A stretch of 64,000 nt of DNA from Coriobacteriaceae bacterium (GTDB lineage Bacteria; Actinomycetota; Coriobacteriia; Coriobacteriales; Coriobacteriaceae). Location: assembly GCA_025757745.1 (NCBI GenBank), contig CP107217.1, positions 806,001 to 870,000 on the forward strand, read 5' to 3'. Both the position numbers and the translations under genes were made by a program. Positions 16,201-25,148 of this stretch are shown one piece after another. A model generated the notes under the pieces. That model did not search any database. It had not been told where the DNA came from and was given only the letters and a program-made list of their open reading frames with translations. Position 1 is the stretch's first letter, and each line of letters starts with the position of its first letter.

Positions 16201-17754
16201 ATGGCACAGCGTCATCTTCCTGCACTCCTGATCATCATGGATGGTTGCGGCCTGGCTCCGGCCGATGGCGAGAACGCCGTCGCCGCTGCCAAGACGCCCT
16301 TCCTCGATAGCCTGTACGAGAAGTACCCCCACACCACGCTCGGCGCTTCGGGCGAGGACGTGGGTCTTCCCGATGGCCAGATGGGCAACTCCGAGGTGGG
16401 TCACCTCAACATCGGTGCCGGCCGCATCGTGTTCCAGGAGCTTTCGCGCATCAACAATGCCATCAAGGACGGCTCCATCGCCAAGAACGAGGTCTTCGTC
16501 AAGGCTATGGACGACGTCAAGGCTGACGGCAAGACTCTCCACCTCATGGGCCTTATGAGCCCTGGCGGTGTTCATTCTCATATGAGCCACGTCGAGGCTC
16601 TGGTCAAGATGGCTGCCGAGCACGGTGTCAAGACCGTTCGCGTCCACGCCTTCATGGATGGTCGCGACGTTGACCCGCAGTCCGGTGCCGGTTACATGAG
16701 TGAGTTCTGCGCCTTCCTGGCTAAGATCTCCGAGGAGACCGGTTGCGACGCTCGCGTTGCCACCGTCTCGGGCCGTTATTGGGCCATGGACCGCGACAAC
16801 CGTTGGGAGCGCATCCAGCGCGCCTACGATGTCATGGTCAACGCATCCGATGCCGATACCGACCCTGTTGCCGGTATCAAGGCCTACTACGAGAAGGATC
16901 CGCGCGGCGACGAGTTCGTCGAGCCCTTCGCTGCCCACAACGAGGGCATCCACGAGGGCGACGCGGCCATCTTCTTCAACTTCCGTCCCGACCGCGCTCG
17001 TCAGATGACTCGCGTGTTCACGGACAAGGAGTTCGACGGCTTTGAGCGCGAGCAGATCAAGCTTTCGCACTTTGTGACGATGACCGAGTACGACCCGACG
17101 TTTGACGTCGAGGTCGCCTTCCCCAAGACGTTCCCCGAGAACGTTCTGGCCGACGTTATCGCCGCCAATGGCCTGAAGCAGCTGCACACCGCCGAGACCG
17201 AGAAGTACGCCCACGTGACGTTCTTCCTCAACGGCGGCATCGAGGAGCCCAAGGAGGGCGAGGAGCGCGTGCTCGTCGCTTCTCCCAAGGTCGCTACCTA
17301 CGACCTGCAACCTGAGATGAGCGCTCCCGAGGTTACCGAGAAGCTTGTCGCCGCCATCAACGAGGATCGCGCTGATTTCTACATCGTGAACTTCGCAAAC
17401 TGCGACATGGTTGGTCACACCGGTGTCTTCGACGCTGCCGTTAAGGCCGTCGAGGCTGTTGACGATGCCCTGTCCAAGGTTGTCCCGGCGATTCTCGCTA
17501 AGGGCGGCTTTGCGCTGATTACCGCCGATCACGGCAACGCCGATCACATGTTTGACGTTGCTTCCGACGGTTCCAAGCATCCGTTCACGGCTCACACCAC
17601 CAACCGCGTGCCGTTCATCATCGTTGATGAGAAGGCACAGCTCACCGGTATCGAGGACGGCCGTCTTTCCGATATCGCTCCGACCATGCTCACCATGGCT
17701 GGTATTGAGCCTTCCGCCGAGATGACGGGTCGCGTACTCGCCACCGAGGCCTAA
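16201..17754 (+). CDS. gpmI: 2,3-bisphosphoglycerate-independent phosphoglycerate mutase
   Basis: This 517-residue metalloenzyme of the alkaline-phosphatase superfamily has the nucleophile Ser in GNSEVGHLNIGAGR, the metal ligands in the N-terminal MDGCGL and C-terminal TADHGNADHM motifs, and HAFMDGRDVDP. It converts 3-phosphoglycerate to 2-phosphoglycerate using manganese. The length is usual for the family. Enolase is not in the window. Confidence 0.96.
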   Translation: MAQRHLPALLIIMDGCGLAPADGENAVAAAKTPFLDSLYEKYPHTTLGASGEDVGLPDGQMGNSEVGHLNIGAGRIVFQELSRINNAIKDGSIAKNEVFVKAMDDVKADGKTLHLMGLMSPGGVHSHMSHVEALVKMAAEHGVKTVRVHAFMDGRDVDPQSGAGYMSEFCAFLAKISEETGCDARVATVSGRYWAMDRDNRWERIQRAYDVMVNASDADTDPVAGIKAYYEKDPRGDEFVEPFAAHNEGIHEGDAAIFFNFRPDRARQMTRVFTDKEFDGFEREQIKLSHFVTMTEYDPTFDVEVAFPKTFPENVLADVIAANGLKQLHTAETEKYAHVTFFLNGGIEEPKEGEERVLVASPKVATYDLQPEMSAPEVTEKLVAAINEDRADFYIVNFANCDMVGHTGVFDAAVKAVEAVDDALSKVVPAILAKGGFALITADHGNADHMFDVASDGSKHPFTAHTTNRVPFIIVDEKAQLTGIEDGRLSDIAPTMLTMAGIEPSAEMTGRVLATEA

Positions 17755-17780
17755 TAGAAAACAAATACCGTTTTCTAGTA

Positions 17781-17818
17781 AGGGGGTTGTCCACAACCGG
17801 ACAACCCTCTTTTTTTGC
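17781..17818 (+). terminator. Terminator after gpmI
   Basis: GGGTTGTCC and GGACAACCC form the stem, followed by CTCTTTTTTT. It ends the glycolytic transcript. Confidence 0.88.
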
Positions 17819-17913
17819 GCTATTTCTACCTCGTCACCAAATGGCTGATGGGGGAGTGCTGGGGGTTGTGGTACAGTACTGGAGTTTGAATTGTTCTATT
17901 AAGGAGCTTATCT

Positions 17914-18168
17914 ATGGGTCCGTTTCAGATTCTTCTGTTTGTCGTTTGGGCTGTCTCTGCCGTGGCGCTGACGATTCTCGTCCTGATGCACTCTGGTAAG
18001 GGCACCGGCGTTTCGGATATGATCGCTAGCTCGCTGTATAACTCCAGCTCTGCCACGGGCGTCATGGAGCAGAACCTCGATCGCCTGACGGTAATTATGG
18101 CCGTCGTTTTTGCCGTGTGTGTCGTCCTGTGCATGTTCTTCTTCCCGCAGGGTATCGTCGGCTACTAA
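17914..18168 (+). CDS. secG: SecG, preprotein translocase subunit
   Basis: This 84-residue protein has two membrane helices (residues about 5-23 and 58-78) with the SecG-type MHSGKGTGVSD loop between them. It joins SecYE in the translocon. AAGGAG precedes the ATG. In many actinobacteria secG follows tpi, which fits the position after the glycolytic genes; terminators on both sides suggest independent transcription. Confidence 0.9.
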   Translation: MGPFQILLFVVWAVSAVALTILVLMHSGKGTGVSDMIASSLYNSSSATGVMEQNLDRLTVIMAVVFAVCVVLCMFFFPQGIVGY

Positions 18169-18190
18169 GCACGAGCCACATAAATACTTG

Positions 18191-18226
18191 AAAAGGGTTC
18201 CGCAAGTGCGGGACCCTTTTTGTTTA
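18191..18226 (+). terminator. Terminator after secG
   Basis: AAAGGGTTCCGC and GCGGGACCCTTT form the stem and are followed by TTGTTT. It is a strong intrinsic terminator. The remaining 236 bases to oppA hold no gene; a TTGACC at 18290-18295 may be part of the opp promoter but the matching -10 is poor. Confidence 0.85.
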
Positions 18227-18462
18227 CATATTTGTAACAGAGCCAAAATATCCCCACATACTTCGCCCAACTAAAGAAATTCTCGACCGTTGACCGGAAT
18301 TAGCCCCAAATCGTGCATAAAATGCGCTACTGTATTGAGAAACGTTGGTTCGTTGTGCATAACCAGCCATAGCAACGGGCGGCGTTTTGATGGTTCGGAT
18401 CGGATTGTCTCGACATGTGTCCGACTGAACATTTCTTTGTCCTATCTCATAAGGAGGATGGC

Positions 18463-20139
18463 ATGGCTGATTCTATGTTCCACCAGCCCGTTATGGGTCG
18501 TCGCGCCTTTGTCGGCGGTACCCTTGCTGCGAGCTCCATGGCTTTTCTTGCCGCATGCGGCAAGAAGGGCGGCGACGCTTCCGGTTCTGAGTCCGGTTCG
18601 AAGCTGAACTTCTACATCAACAACCCGGTCTGCATCGACCCCTACAATGTCCAGGAGGACCAGGGCACTCAGGTCGAGTACCAGCTCTTTGATGCTCTGA
18701 CCTCTTATGACGCCGAGAAGGGCGAGATCGTTCCGCTGGCTTGCGAGTCCTTCGAGGCCAACGACGACGCCACCGAGTTCACCTTCAAGATCAAGAAGGC
18801 CAAGTTCCACAACGGTGACGACGTTACCTCCAAGTCCTTCAAGCTCGGTTGGGAGCGTCTGGTCAACACCAAGTCGGCTGTCGCTACCGAGTACGGCCCT
18901 TCCGAGGTCTCCTATCACCTTTCCATGGTCGAGGGCTATGACGATCTGCTTGCCGGTAACGCTACCGAGCTCAGCGGTGTTACCTGCCCCGACGATGAGA
19001 CCCTCGTCGTCAAGCTGGCTTCCGCTTACGCCGACTTCCCCTTCGTCGCCTCTCACCCGGCTCTGGCCCCGGTTCCCGAGTGCGCCGAGTCCGATGTCAA
19101 GAGCTTCTACCTCGCCCCGGTCGGTAACGGCCCGTTCATGATGGACGGCAAGTGGGAGGATGGCCAGGAGATCAACGTCAAGAAGTTCGACGATTACTAT
19201 GGCGACAAGGCCAAGATCGATGGCATCCACTTCCAGGTCATCAAGGACATGGAGACCGCCTACAAGGAGTTCCAGGCCGGTAACCTCGATGTCTGCGACG
19301 TTCCCGTCGCTCAGATCGACGCCGCCAAGAAGGATCGCGGCGTGTCCAAGGACGGCTACACCATGGGTGACGGCGAGCGCATGCTGCTCGGCGCCGAGCC
19401 TTCCACGTACTATCTGACCTGCAACACCACGGCCGAGCCGTTCAGCAACGCCGACCTGCGCAGGGGTATCTCCCTGGCCATCAACCGTGAGGCCATCTGC
19501 AAGACCATCTACAAGGGTACCCGTACTCCTGCCGACGGCATTGTTCCTCCGGGCATCGATGGCTACAAGGAGGGCGCATGGGAGTTCTGCGCCTACGATG
19601 TCGACAAGGCTAACGAGTACCTCGACAAGGTTGCTCCCGCTGGCGCTAACGGGGATCGTGGCATTAGCGTGACCCTGTCCTACAACCAGGACGGCGGTCA
19701 CAAGGAGATCATGGAGTCCATCATCGGTGACCTCGCCAAGGTTGGCGTTACCGCTGTCTCCGATACCCCTGAGTGGTCTGCCCTGCTCGAGCAGTATCAG
19801 AACTTTAACTATCAGTTCGGTCGTCTGGGTTGGATTGCCGACTACCCGATCATGGACAACTTCCTGTATCCGCTGTTCCACTCCGACTCCCTCGGTGGCG
19901 ACAACCGCTCCGGTTACAACAACCCCGAGTTCGACGCCAAGGTCGACGAGGCTCGTACTATTGTTGACGACGAGGAGCGCGTCGCTAAGATGCAGGAGGC
20001 CGACGCAATGGTCGCTGCCGACTGCCCGGTCATCCCGATTATGTTCTACACGCACACCATCGCCGGCTCCGATCGCATTAAGCACCTCTATGTCGATCCG
20101 CAGAAGCACGCCGATCTGGGTACCGCTGAGCTCGCCTAA
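18463..20139 (+). CDS. oppA: Oligopeptide-binding lipoprotein
   Basis: This 558-residue family-5 solute-binding protein has a signal sequence with RRAF and a lipobox LAAC at about residues 25-28. It contains the typical SIA-type ISLAINREAICKTIYKGTRTPADGIVPPG segment (given here in family terms) of OppA/DppE proteins and a C-terminal domain ending ELA. AAGGAGG at 18451-18457 fixes the start. It supplies peptides to OppBCDF encoded downstream; a hairpin at 20237-20263 separates it from oppB. Confidence 0.9.
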   Translation: MADSMFHQPVMGRRAFVGGTLAASSMAFLAACGKKGGDASGSESGSKLNFYINNPVCIDPYNVQEDQGTQVEYQLFDALTSYDAEKGEIVPLACESFEANDDATEFTFKIKKAKFHNGDDVTSKSFKLGWERLVNTKSAVATEYGPSEVSYHLSMVEGYDDLLAGNATELSGVTCPDDETLVVKLASAYADFPFVASHPALAPVPECAESDVKSFYLAPVGNGPFMMDGKWEDGQEINVKKFDDYYGDKAKIDGIHFQVIKDMETAYKEFQAGNLDVCDVPVAQIDAAKKDRGVSKDGYTMGDGERMLLGAEPSTYYLTCNTTAEPFSNADLRRGISLAINREAICKTIYKGTRTPADGIVPPGIDGYKEGAWEFCAYDVDKANEYLDKVAPAGANGDRGISVTLSYNQDGGHKEIMESIIGDLAKVGVTAVSDTPEWSALLEQYQNFNYQFGRLGWIADYPIMDNFLYPLFHSDSLGGDNRSGYNNPEFDAKVDEARTIVDDEERVAKMQEADAMVAADCPVIPIMFYTHTIAGSDRIKHLYVDPQKHADLGTAELA

Positions 20140-20236
20140 GAGTTTGCAGCTTCCGTGAGGGTCAAGTATTTACGTAGACCTCATGGGAAACATACAGTTC
20201 TCCCTAACCTGGGGTAAACTGGCTGATGGTAATTTT

Positions 20237-20263
20237 GGGATGCCGGTCTGGCGATCGGCATCC
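20237..20263 (+). terminator. Attenuator between oppA and oppB
   Basis: GGGATGCCG (20237-20245) pairs with CGGCATCCC (20255-20263) and is followed by ATTTAGG. It probably permits partial readthrough so that the binding protein is made in excess over the membrane parts. Confidence 0.65.
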
Positions 20264-20295
20264 CATTTAGGTTAATCCCTAGATAGGGGAGTGGT

Positions 20296-21333
20296 ATGGG
20301 TAAGTACATCGTTAAACGTGTGCTTCAGTTCATCCCGGTGTTTTTGGGCGTTACGCTGATTCTGTTCGCCCTCCAGAATATCGTGCCGGGAGATCCGATC
20401 AAGCTGATCGGTGGAGACAAGGCTCTGTCCCCCGAGGTGGAGCTTCAGCTTCGCGTTCGCTATCACCTGGTCCAGACGGACGATGACGGCAACGCGATCC
20501 TTGACGAGAACGGCGACCCCGTTCAAACGTCGCTCGTGGACCGTTACTTGTATTACATGAACGGCCTGCTTCATGGCGATCTGGGCAATTCGTATCAGCG
20601 CAAGCTGCCGGTTACGGAAATCTTTGCCCAGAAGTATCCGTATACGGTCAAACTTGCCGCGTGCGCCATCGTGCTCGAGGCAATTATGGGTATCGGTGCG
20701 GGTATCATTTCGGCGGTAAAGCGTTATTCCTTCTGGGATATTTTGGTAACGCTCACCACGTCGATCCTCGTTGCGGTCCCGGCCTTCTGGCTCGGTATGT
20801 TGCTGCAGCTGTTCTTTGGCGTCATCCTCAAGGACGCCACGGGCGGTGCAATCTCCATGCCGATCTCGGGTGCCGGCGGTTCCAGCTCTCAGTATCAGGA
20901 TTGGATGCACTATGTGCTTCCGACCATTACGCTGGCTTCGGTTTCGACCGCTTATGCTGCGCGCATTATGCGCTCGCAGCTGCTTGACGTCATGAACCAG
21001 GATTACATCCGTACGGCAAAGGCCAAGGGTCTCTCCAATCGTGCGATCATCGTCAAGCATGCGCTTAAGAATGCACTCATCCCCGTCGTTACCTATATTG
21101 GTGTCGACTTTGGCGGCATGCTTTCGGGCGCCATCCTGACCGAGACGGTCTTCAACTGGCCCGGTATCGGCTATGAGGTCTATCGCGCCATTAGCATGCG
21201 TGACTGGCCCATCGTTATGGGCGGCGTTACGCTCATCGTTGTCGTCGTCATGGTGATCAACCTGCTCGTCGACATTAGCTATGCATTCCTCGACCCGCGC
21301 ATCCGCCTTGGCGGTCCGTCGGATAAGGCCTAA
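20296..21333 (+). CDS. oppB: Oligopeptide ABC transporter permease OppB
   Basis: This 345-residue permease has the DppB/OppB core, starting YIVKRVLQFIPVFLGVTLIL, with the EAA-like loop RTAKAKGLSNRAII near residue 240. It carries a longer external segment (residues about 55-85, rich in acidic residues) than the Dpp permease at 2272. It follows AGGGGAG and is part of oppABCDF. Confidence 0.92.
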   Translation: MGKYIVKRVLQFIPVFLGVTLILFALQNIVPGDPIKLIGGDKALSPEVELQLRVRYHLVQTDDDGNAILDENGDPVQTSLVDRYLYYMNGLLHGDLGNSYQRKLPVTEIFAQKYPYTVKLAACAIVLEAIMGIGAGIISAVKRYSFWDILVTLTTSILVAVPAFWLGMLLQLFFGVILKDATGGAISMPISGAGGSSSQYQDWMHYVLPTITLASVSTAYAARIMRSQLLDVMNQDYIRTAKAKGLSNRAIIVKHALKNALIPVVTYIGVDFGGMLSGAILTETVFNWPGIGYEVYRAISMRDWPIVMGGVTLIVVVVMVINLLVDISYAFLDPRIRLGGPSDKA

Positions 21334-21347
21334 GGGAGGTACGTCTC

Positions 21348-22283
21348 ATGCAGGAAACTGATTCTCAGTCTCAGGAGCAGGCTACCGCCACCAAGGTCGC
21401 ATCTGCTCCCGCCAAGTCCCGCACGCTGTGGGGCGACGCTTTTAAGCGTCTTCGTAAGAACAAGCTCGCCGTTATCGGTGTCTGCTGGATCATCATCGTC
21501 GTTGTGGTTGCCCTGACCGCAGATCTGTGGGCTAAGCCCTGGCTCGGTTCGCCGACGGCTTCCGATTCGACCACCATGGCCGAGACATCGCTACTGGCTC
21601 CGTGTGCCGAGCACCCGTTTGGCACCGATGCCCTCGGTCGCGACATTCTCGTCCGCGTTATCTACGGTGCACGCGTTTCGCTTTCTGTCGGTATCATGGC
21701 CACCGCCATCTCCACATTGATCGGCCTGGTCATGGGCGCCCTGGCCGGTTTCTACGGCGGCATTTGGGATACGATCATCATGCGCTGTGCGGACATCTTC
21801 CTGGCGTTCCCGTACGTGCTGTTCGTTGTCGCCATGATCGCCGTTATCGGCCGTGGTCTTCAGAACGTCTTTATCGCCATCGGCATTCTTGGCTGGCCTT
21901 CGATTGCGCGCGTCTTCCGCTCTGCAATCTTGACGGTCAAGGAAAACGACTATGTTGATGCAGCGCGCGCGATGGGTGCATCTGATGCTCGTATCGTCGT
22001 GCGTCACATCTTCCCGAACTCCGTCGCCTCCATCGTGGTCTACGCGACCATGAACATTGGTGGCGCCATTCTGACCGAGTCCGCTCTGTCCTTCCTCGGC
22101 ATGGGCGTTATTCCGCCTACGCCTTCGTGGGGCTCCATGATTCAGGACGGTCAGCAGTATCTTCTGACCGCTCCCTGGATGATGATCATGCCCGGTCTGG
22201 CAATTCTCTCGACGGTGCTCGCCTTCACCCTGCTGGGTGACGGTCTGCGCGACGCCCTCGACGTCAAGATGAAGGACGCATAA
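21348..22283 (+). CDS. oppC: Oligopeptide ABC transporter permease OppC
   Basis: This 311-residue permease has an N-terminal cytoplasmic region, OppC-type HPFGTDALGRDILVRVIYGARV, five or six membrane helices and the EAA-type loop DAARAMGASDARIV. It forms the channel with OppB. GGGAGG precedes the start, and 14 bases separate it from oppB. Confidence 0.92.
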   Translation: MQETDSQSQEQATATKVASAPAKSRTLWGDAFKRLRKNKLAVIGVCWIIIVVVVALTADLWAKPWLGSPTASDSTTMAETSLLAPCAEHPFGTDALGRDILVRVIYGARVSLSVGIMATAISTLIGLVMGALAGFYGGIWDTIIMRCADIFLAFPYVLFVVAMIAVIGRGLQNVFIAIGILGWPSIARVFRSAILTVKENDYVDAARAMGASDARIVVRHIFPNSVASIVVYATMNIGGAILTESALSFLGMGVIPPTPSWGSMIQDGQQYLLTAPWMMIMPGLAILSTVLAFTLLGDGLRDALDVKMKDA

Positions 22284-22285
22284 GG

Positions 22286-23377
22286 ATGAAGAAGAACAAG
22301 AACTATGTGGACCTGAAGGATCAGCCGGTTCCTGAGGGCCAGCATCTGCTCGAGGTCGATGACCTTAAGATGTATTTCCACACCGAGGATGGCGTTGTTC
22401 GCGCTGTCGACGGTGTCTCCTACACGCTCGATCGCGGCGAAACCCTGGGCGTCGTCGGTGAGTCCGGCTCCGGTAAGTCCGTGACCGCCATGACCATCAT
22501 GGGCCTCATCTCGATGCCTCCGGGAAAGATCGAGGGCGGTGACGTTCGCTATCGCGGCCGCTCCATCCTCGAAATGACCGAGGAAGAGATGCAGCACATT
22601 CGCGGCAACGATATCGCGATGATCTTCCAGGATCCTATGACCTCCTTGAACCCGGTCTATAAGATCGGCAGGCAGGTGGGCGAGGGTCTTCGTCTGCACC
22701 GTGGCTACTCCAAGCAGGAGGCGCTCAAGCGTGCCACCGAGCTTTTGGACCTCGTGGGTATCCCCGAGCCCGAGAAGCGCGTCAATGAGTATCCGCACCA
22801 GTTCTCTGGCGGTATGCGTCAGCGAGTCATGATTGCCATGGCCCTTGCCTGCGATCCCGATATTCTGATTGCCGACGAGCCCACGACTGCCCTGGACGTT
22901 ACCATCCAGGCTCAGATTATCGAGCTCATGCAGGAGATGCAGGAGAAGAACGGCAACGCCATCATCATGATTACCCATGACCTGGGTGTTGTCGCCGATA
23001 TGGCCGATAAGATCATGGTTATGTACGCCGGCCGCCCCGTTGAGTTCGGTACTGCTGAGGAAATCTTCTACGAGAGCCGCCACCCCTACACCTGGGGTCT
23101 TATCCGCTCCATCCCGGAGCAGGCAATCGAAGAGAAGAAGCCGCTGACGCCGATTCACGGCAACCCGCCTTCGCTCATGAACCTGCCTGAGGGCTGCGTC
23201 TTCTCTCCTCGTTGCCCCTACGCGACGGACAAGTGCCGCAAGCAGCGCCCTGAGCGCGTTGTCACCGAGTCCGGTCACTATTCTGCGTGCCACTATTCCG
23301 GTGACCCCGAGTTCCTCAAGAACGCTCCTGAGACGTCCCGTACGCGCAAGGATTCCAAGAAGGGAGGCGAGGCGTAA
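22286..23377 (+). CDS. oppD: Oligopeptide ABC transporter ATPase OppD
   Basis: This 363-residue ATPase shows Walker A GESGSGKS, signature FSGGMRQR, Walker B ILIADEPTTALD and the OppD C-terminal region with Cys residues (GCVFSPRCPYATDKC and HYSACHY). These Cys residues in related proteins bind an iron-sulfur cluster. It starts 2 bases after oppC. Confidence 0.93.
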   Translation: MKKNKNYVDLKDQPVPEGQHLLEVDDLKMYFHTEDGVVRAVDGVSYTLDRGETLGVVGESGSGKSVTAMTIMGLISMPPGKIEGGDVRYRGRSILEMTEEEMQHIRGNDIAMIFQDPMTSLNPVYKIGRQVGEGLRLHRGYSKQEALKRATELLDLVGIPEPEKRVNEYPHQFSGGMRQRVMIAMALACDPDILIADEPTTALDVTIQAQIIELMQEMQEKNGNAIIMITHDLGVVADMADKIMVMYAGRPVEFGTAEEIFYESRHPYTWGLIRSIPEQAIEEKKPLTPIHGNPPSLMNLPEGCVFSPRCPYATDKCRKQRPERVVTESGHYSACHYSGDPEFLKNAPETSRTRKDSKKGGEA

Positions 23378-24406
23378 ATGGCAGACAATAACGAGCGCAC
23401 TCCACTGCTGAAGGTCGAGCACCTCTCCAAGGAGTTTCCCGCAGAGTCCGGCATGTTCGCCAAGCGTTTTTCCAAGCGCGTCGTCTCTGCTGTAAACGAC
23501 ATCTCTTTTGAGATTTATCCTGGCGAGACCTTTGGTCTGGTTGGCGAGTCTGGTTGCGGTAAATCCACCACGGGCCGCACTATCATGCGTCTGACCAAGC
23601 CGACCGCCGGCAAGGTGTTCTTCCAGGGCAAAGATGTTGCCGAGATGAGCAAGCATGAGATCAAGGACATGCGTCGTGAGATGCAGTTTATCTTCCAGGA
23701 TCCTTATGCTTCGCTCAACCCTCGTATGACCATCGGTGAGATTGTCTCCGAGCCCATGACCATTCATGGTGTGGGTACCAAGGAGGAGCGCATTGAGCGC
23801 GTCCGTGAGCTTCTCGACGTCGTTGGACTGAACCCCGAGCACATCAACCGCTATCCGCATGAGTTCTCGGGCGGCCAGCGTCAGCGTGTCGGTATTGCCC
23901 GCGCTTTTGCGCTGAAGCCCAAGCTGATTATCTGTGACGAGCCGGTATCCGCTCTGGATGTGTCCATTCAGGCCCAGGTTCTGAACCTGCTCAAGGAACT
24001 GCAGGACAAGTTCGGTACCGCGTATCTGTTTATCGCACACGACCTGTCCGTCGTACAGCACATCTCCGATCGCGTTGCCGTTATGTATCTGGGTAAGATG
24101 GTCGAGGTTTCGGACTGGAAGACGCTCTATAGCGAGCCTCACCATCCGTACACGCAGTCGCTGCTGTCTGCCGTGCCGGTTCCCGATCCTGATATCCAGA
24201 AGACCCGCAAGCGCATCATCCTCGCTGGCGATCCGCCGTCGCCGCTGGATCCGCCGACCGGCTGCCGTTTCCACACGCGTTGCCCGATCGCGCAGGGTAT
24301 CTGCTCCGAGAAGCTCCCCGAGTTTAAGGAAGTTGCACCGGGTCACTGCTGCGCCTGTCACTTCGCGGAGCCGTTCCCGATCAAGGAATCGCACATCGAC
24401 CTGTAG
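23378..24406 (+). CDS. oppF: Oligopeptide ABC transporter ATPase OppF
   Basis: This 342-residue ATPase has Walker A GESGCGKS, signature FSGGQRQR, Walker B LIICDEPVSALD and a C-terminal Cys-rich tail (GCRFHTRCPIAQGIC, HCCACHF). It starts immediately after the oppD stop codon. It ends the opp operon; the first giant hairpin element begins 17 bases later. Confidence 0.93.
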   Translation: MADNNERTPLLKVEHLSKEFPAESGMFAKRFSKRVVSAVNDISFEIYPGETFGLVGESGCGKSTTGRTIMRLTKPTAGKVFFQGKDVAEMSKHEIKDMRREMQFIFQDPYASLNPRMTIGEIVSEPMTIHGVGTKEERIERVRELLDVVGLNPEHINRYPHEFSGGQRQRVGIARAFALKPKLIICDEPVSALDVSIQAQVLNLLKELQDKFGTAYLFIAHDLSVVQHISDRVAVMYLGKMVEVSDWKTLYSEPHHPYTQSLLSAVPVPDPDIQKTRKRIILAGDPPSPLDPPTGCRFHTRCPIAQGICSEKLPEFKEVAPGHCCACHFAEPFPIKESHIDL

Positions 24407-24422
24407 TTGTTTGTTCTCGTCC

Positions 24423-24549
24423 GGGCCCGCCCTGGTGTTACTTTTCAGAACGTCCTCGGACATGCAAGAAACCCCCGCTGCGCACTTCGTGCGGCGGGGG
24501 TTTCTTGCGTCCTGCGGAGTGTTCTGAAAAGTAACACCAGGGCGGGCCC
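24423..24549 (+). repeat. Giant hairpin element, family 1, copy A
   Basis: Outer arms of 29 bases (24423-24451 and 24521-24549) are perfectly complementary. Inside lie the loop strands GTCCTCGGACAT (24452-24463) and GTCCTGCGGAGT (24509-24520), then a perfect 15-base inner helix (24464-24478 with 24494-24508), capped by a GCGCAC-TTC-GTGCG-like loop. No T run follows. The loop strands recur in the other family-1 copies while the arms do not. Confidence 0.85.
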
Positions 24550-24614
24550 TACGTTAACTCGGCAAGGGGAGTGCGATTCCCTGATCGCTCGCTTAATCTG
24601 ATAGGGAATTGTGT

Positions 24615-24640
24615 GAGGCCGGAGCCTTGGCTCCGGCCTC
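24615..24640 (+). terminator. Simple hairpin between the two giant hairpins
   Basis: GAGGCCGGAGC and GCTCCGGCCTC pair around CTTG. No T run follows. It may be an independent terminator-like hairpin or part of the composite region between copies A and B. Confidence 0.5.
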
Positions 24641-24730
24641 CCCATATAAGGGCTCGGCAAAGCAGAGCCACTAAATTTGCATCAGCCCTCAAAACATGTT
24701 TGAGAACGGTGCCTGGAGTACGTGCCCCTA

Positions 24731-24855
24731 GGGCAGGAATGAGGTTGCTTTCCAACGCATTCCGCAGGGGGCGGCATTATTTTGTAGCGCGAAGCGCGGA
24801 TCAAAATAATGCCGCATGCCCGAGGACGCGTTGGAAAGCAACCTCATTCCTGCCC
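24731..24855 (-). repeat. Giant hairpin element, family 1, copy B
   Basis: Outer arms of 28 bases (24731-24758 and 24828-24855) are perfectly complementary, and a perfect 14-base inner helix (24771-24784 with 24802-24815) lies inside. Read on the minus strand the loop strands are GTCCTCGGGCAT and CCCCTGCGGAAT, nearly those of copy A, and the terminal loop again contains GCGCTTCGCGC. The arms have no similarity to copy A. It lies upstream of the tRNA-Leu promoter. Confidence 0.85.
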
Positions 24856-24893
24856 GAACAGGTCAGTCTACCTGCGCATTTACAAATTCGTAA

Positions 24894-24942
24894 ACTTTTT
24901 TCAAAAAAGTGCTTGCGCAGTTCTCGAAACATAGGTTATTAT
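24894..24942 (+). promoter_or_regulatory. tRNA-Leu promoter with AT palindrome
   Basis: A perfect palindrome ACTTTTTTCAAAAAAGT (24894-24910) abuts the -35 TTGCGC (24913-24918); the -10 TATTAT is at 24937-24942, spacing 18. The same palindrome-CTTGC arrangement precedes the tRNA-Gly genes at 28428 and 30942. Confidence 0.7.
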
Positions 24943-24999
24943 CTTCTTTGTTGAACGCGCGGGTTCAACAAAGCGAACCGCGAATCAACAACATAGCAT

Positions 25000-25089
25000 G
25001 TCGGAGTGGCGGAATTGGCAGACGCGCTAGCTTGAGGTGCTAGTGACCGCTTTTTGGTCATGCGGGTTCAAGTCCCGCCTCCGACACCA
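25000..25089 (+). tRNA. tRNA-Leu (GAG)
   Basis: A 90-base type II tRNA with acceptor stem GTCGGAG/CTCCGAC, anticodon stem CTAGC/GCTAG around loop TTGAGGT (anticodon GAG), a long variable arm, the T-arm GCGGGTTCAAGTCCCGC and an encoded CCA at 25087-25089. Confidence 0.96.
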
Positions 25090-25100
25090 TCGCATTCGAG

Positions 25101-25122
25101 AAGCCTCTTCGGAGGCTTTTTT
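25101..25122 (+). terminator. Terminator after tRNA-Leu
   Basis: AAGCCTC-TTC-GGAGGCTT followed by TTTT. A compact intrinsic terminator just downstream of the tRNA. Confidence 0.85.
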
Positions 25123-25148
25123 GTTACCGATAGACGGTGAGGTTCACG

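Noticed and set aside
24423..24855. CRISPR array or phage attachment sites
   Set aside because: The repeats are inverted, not regularly spaced direct repeats, and no integrase or cas gene is present.
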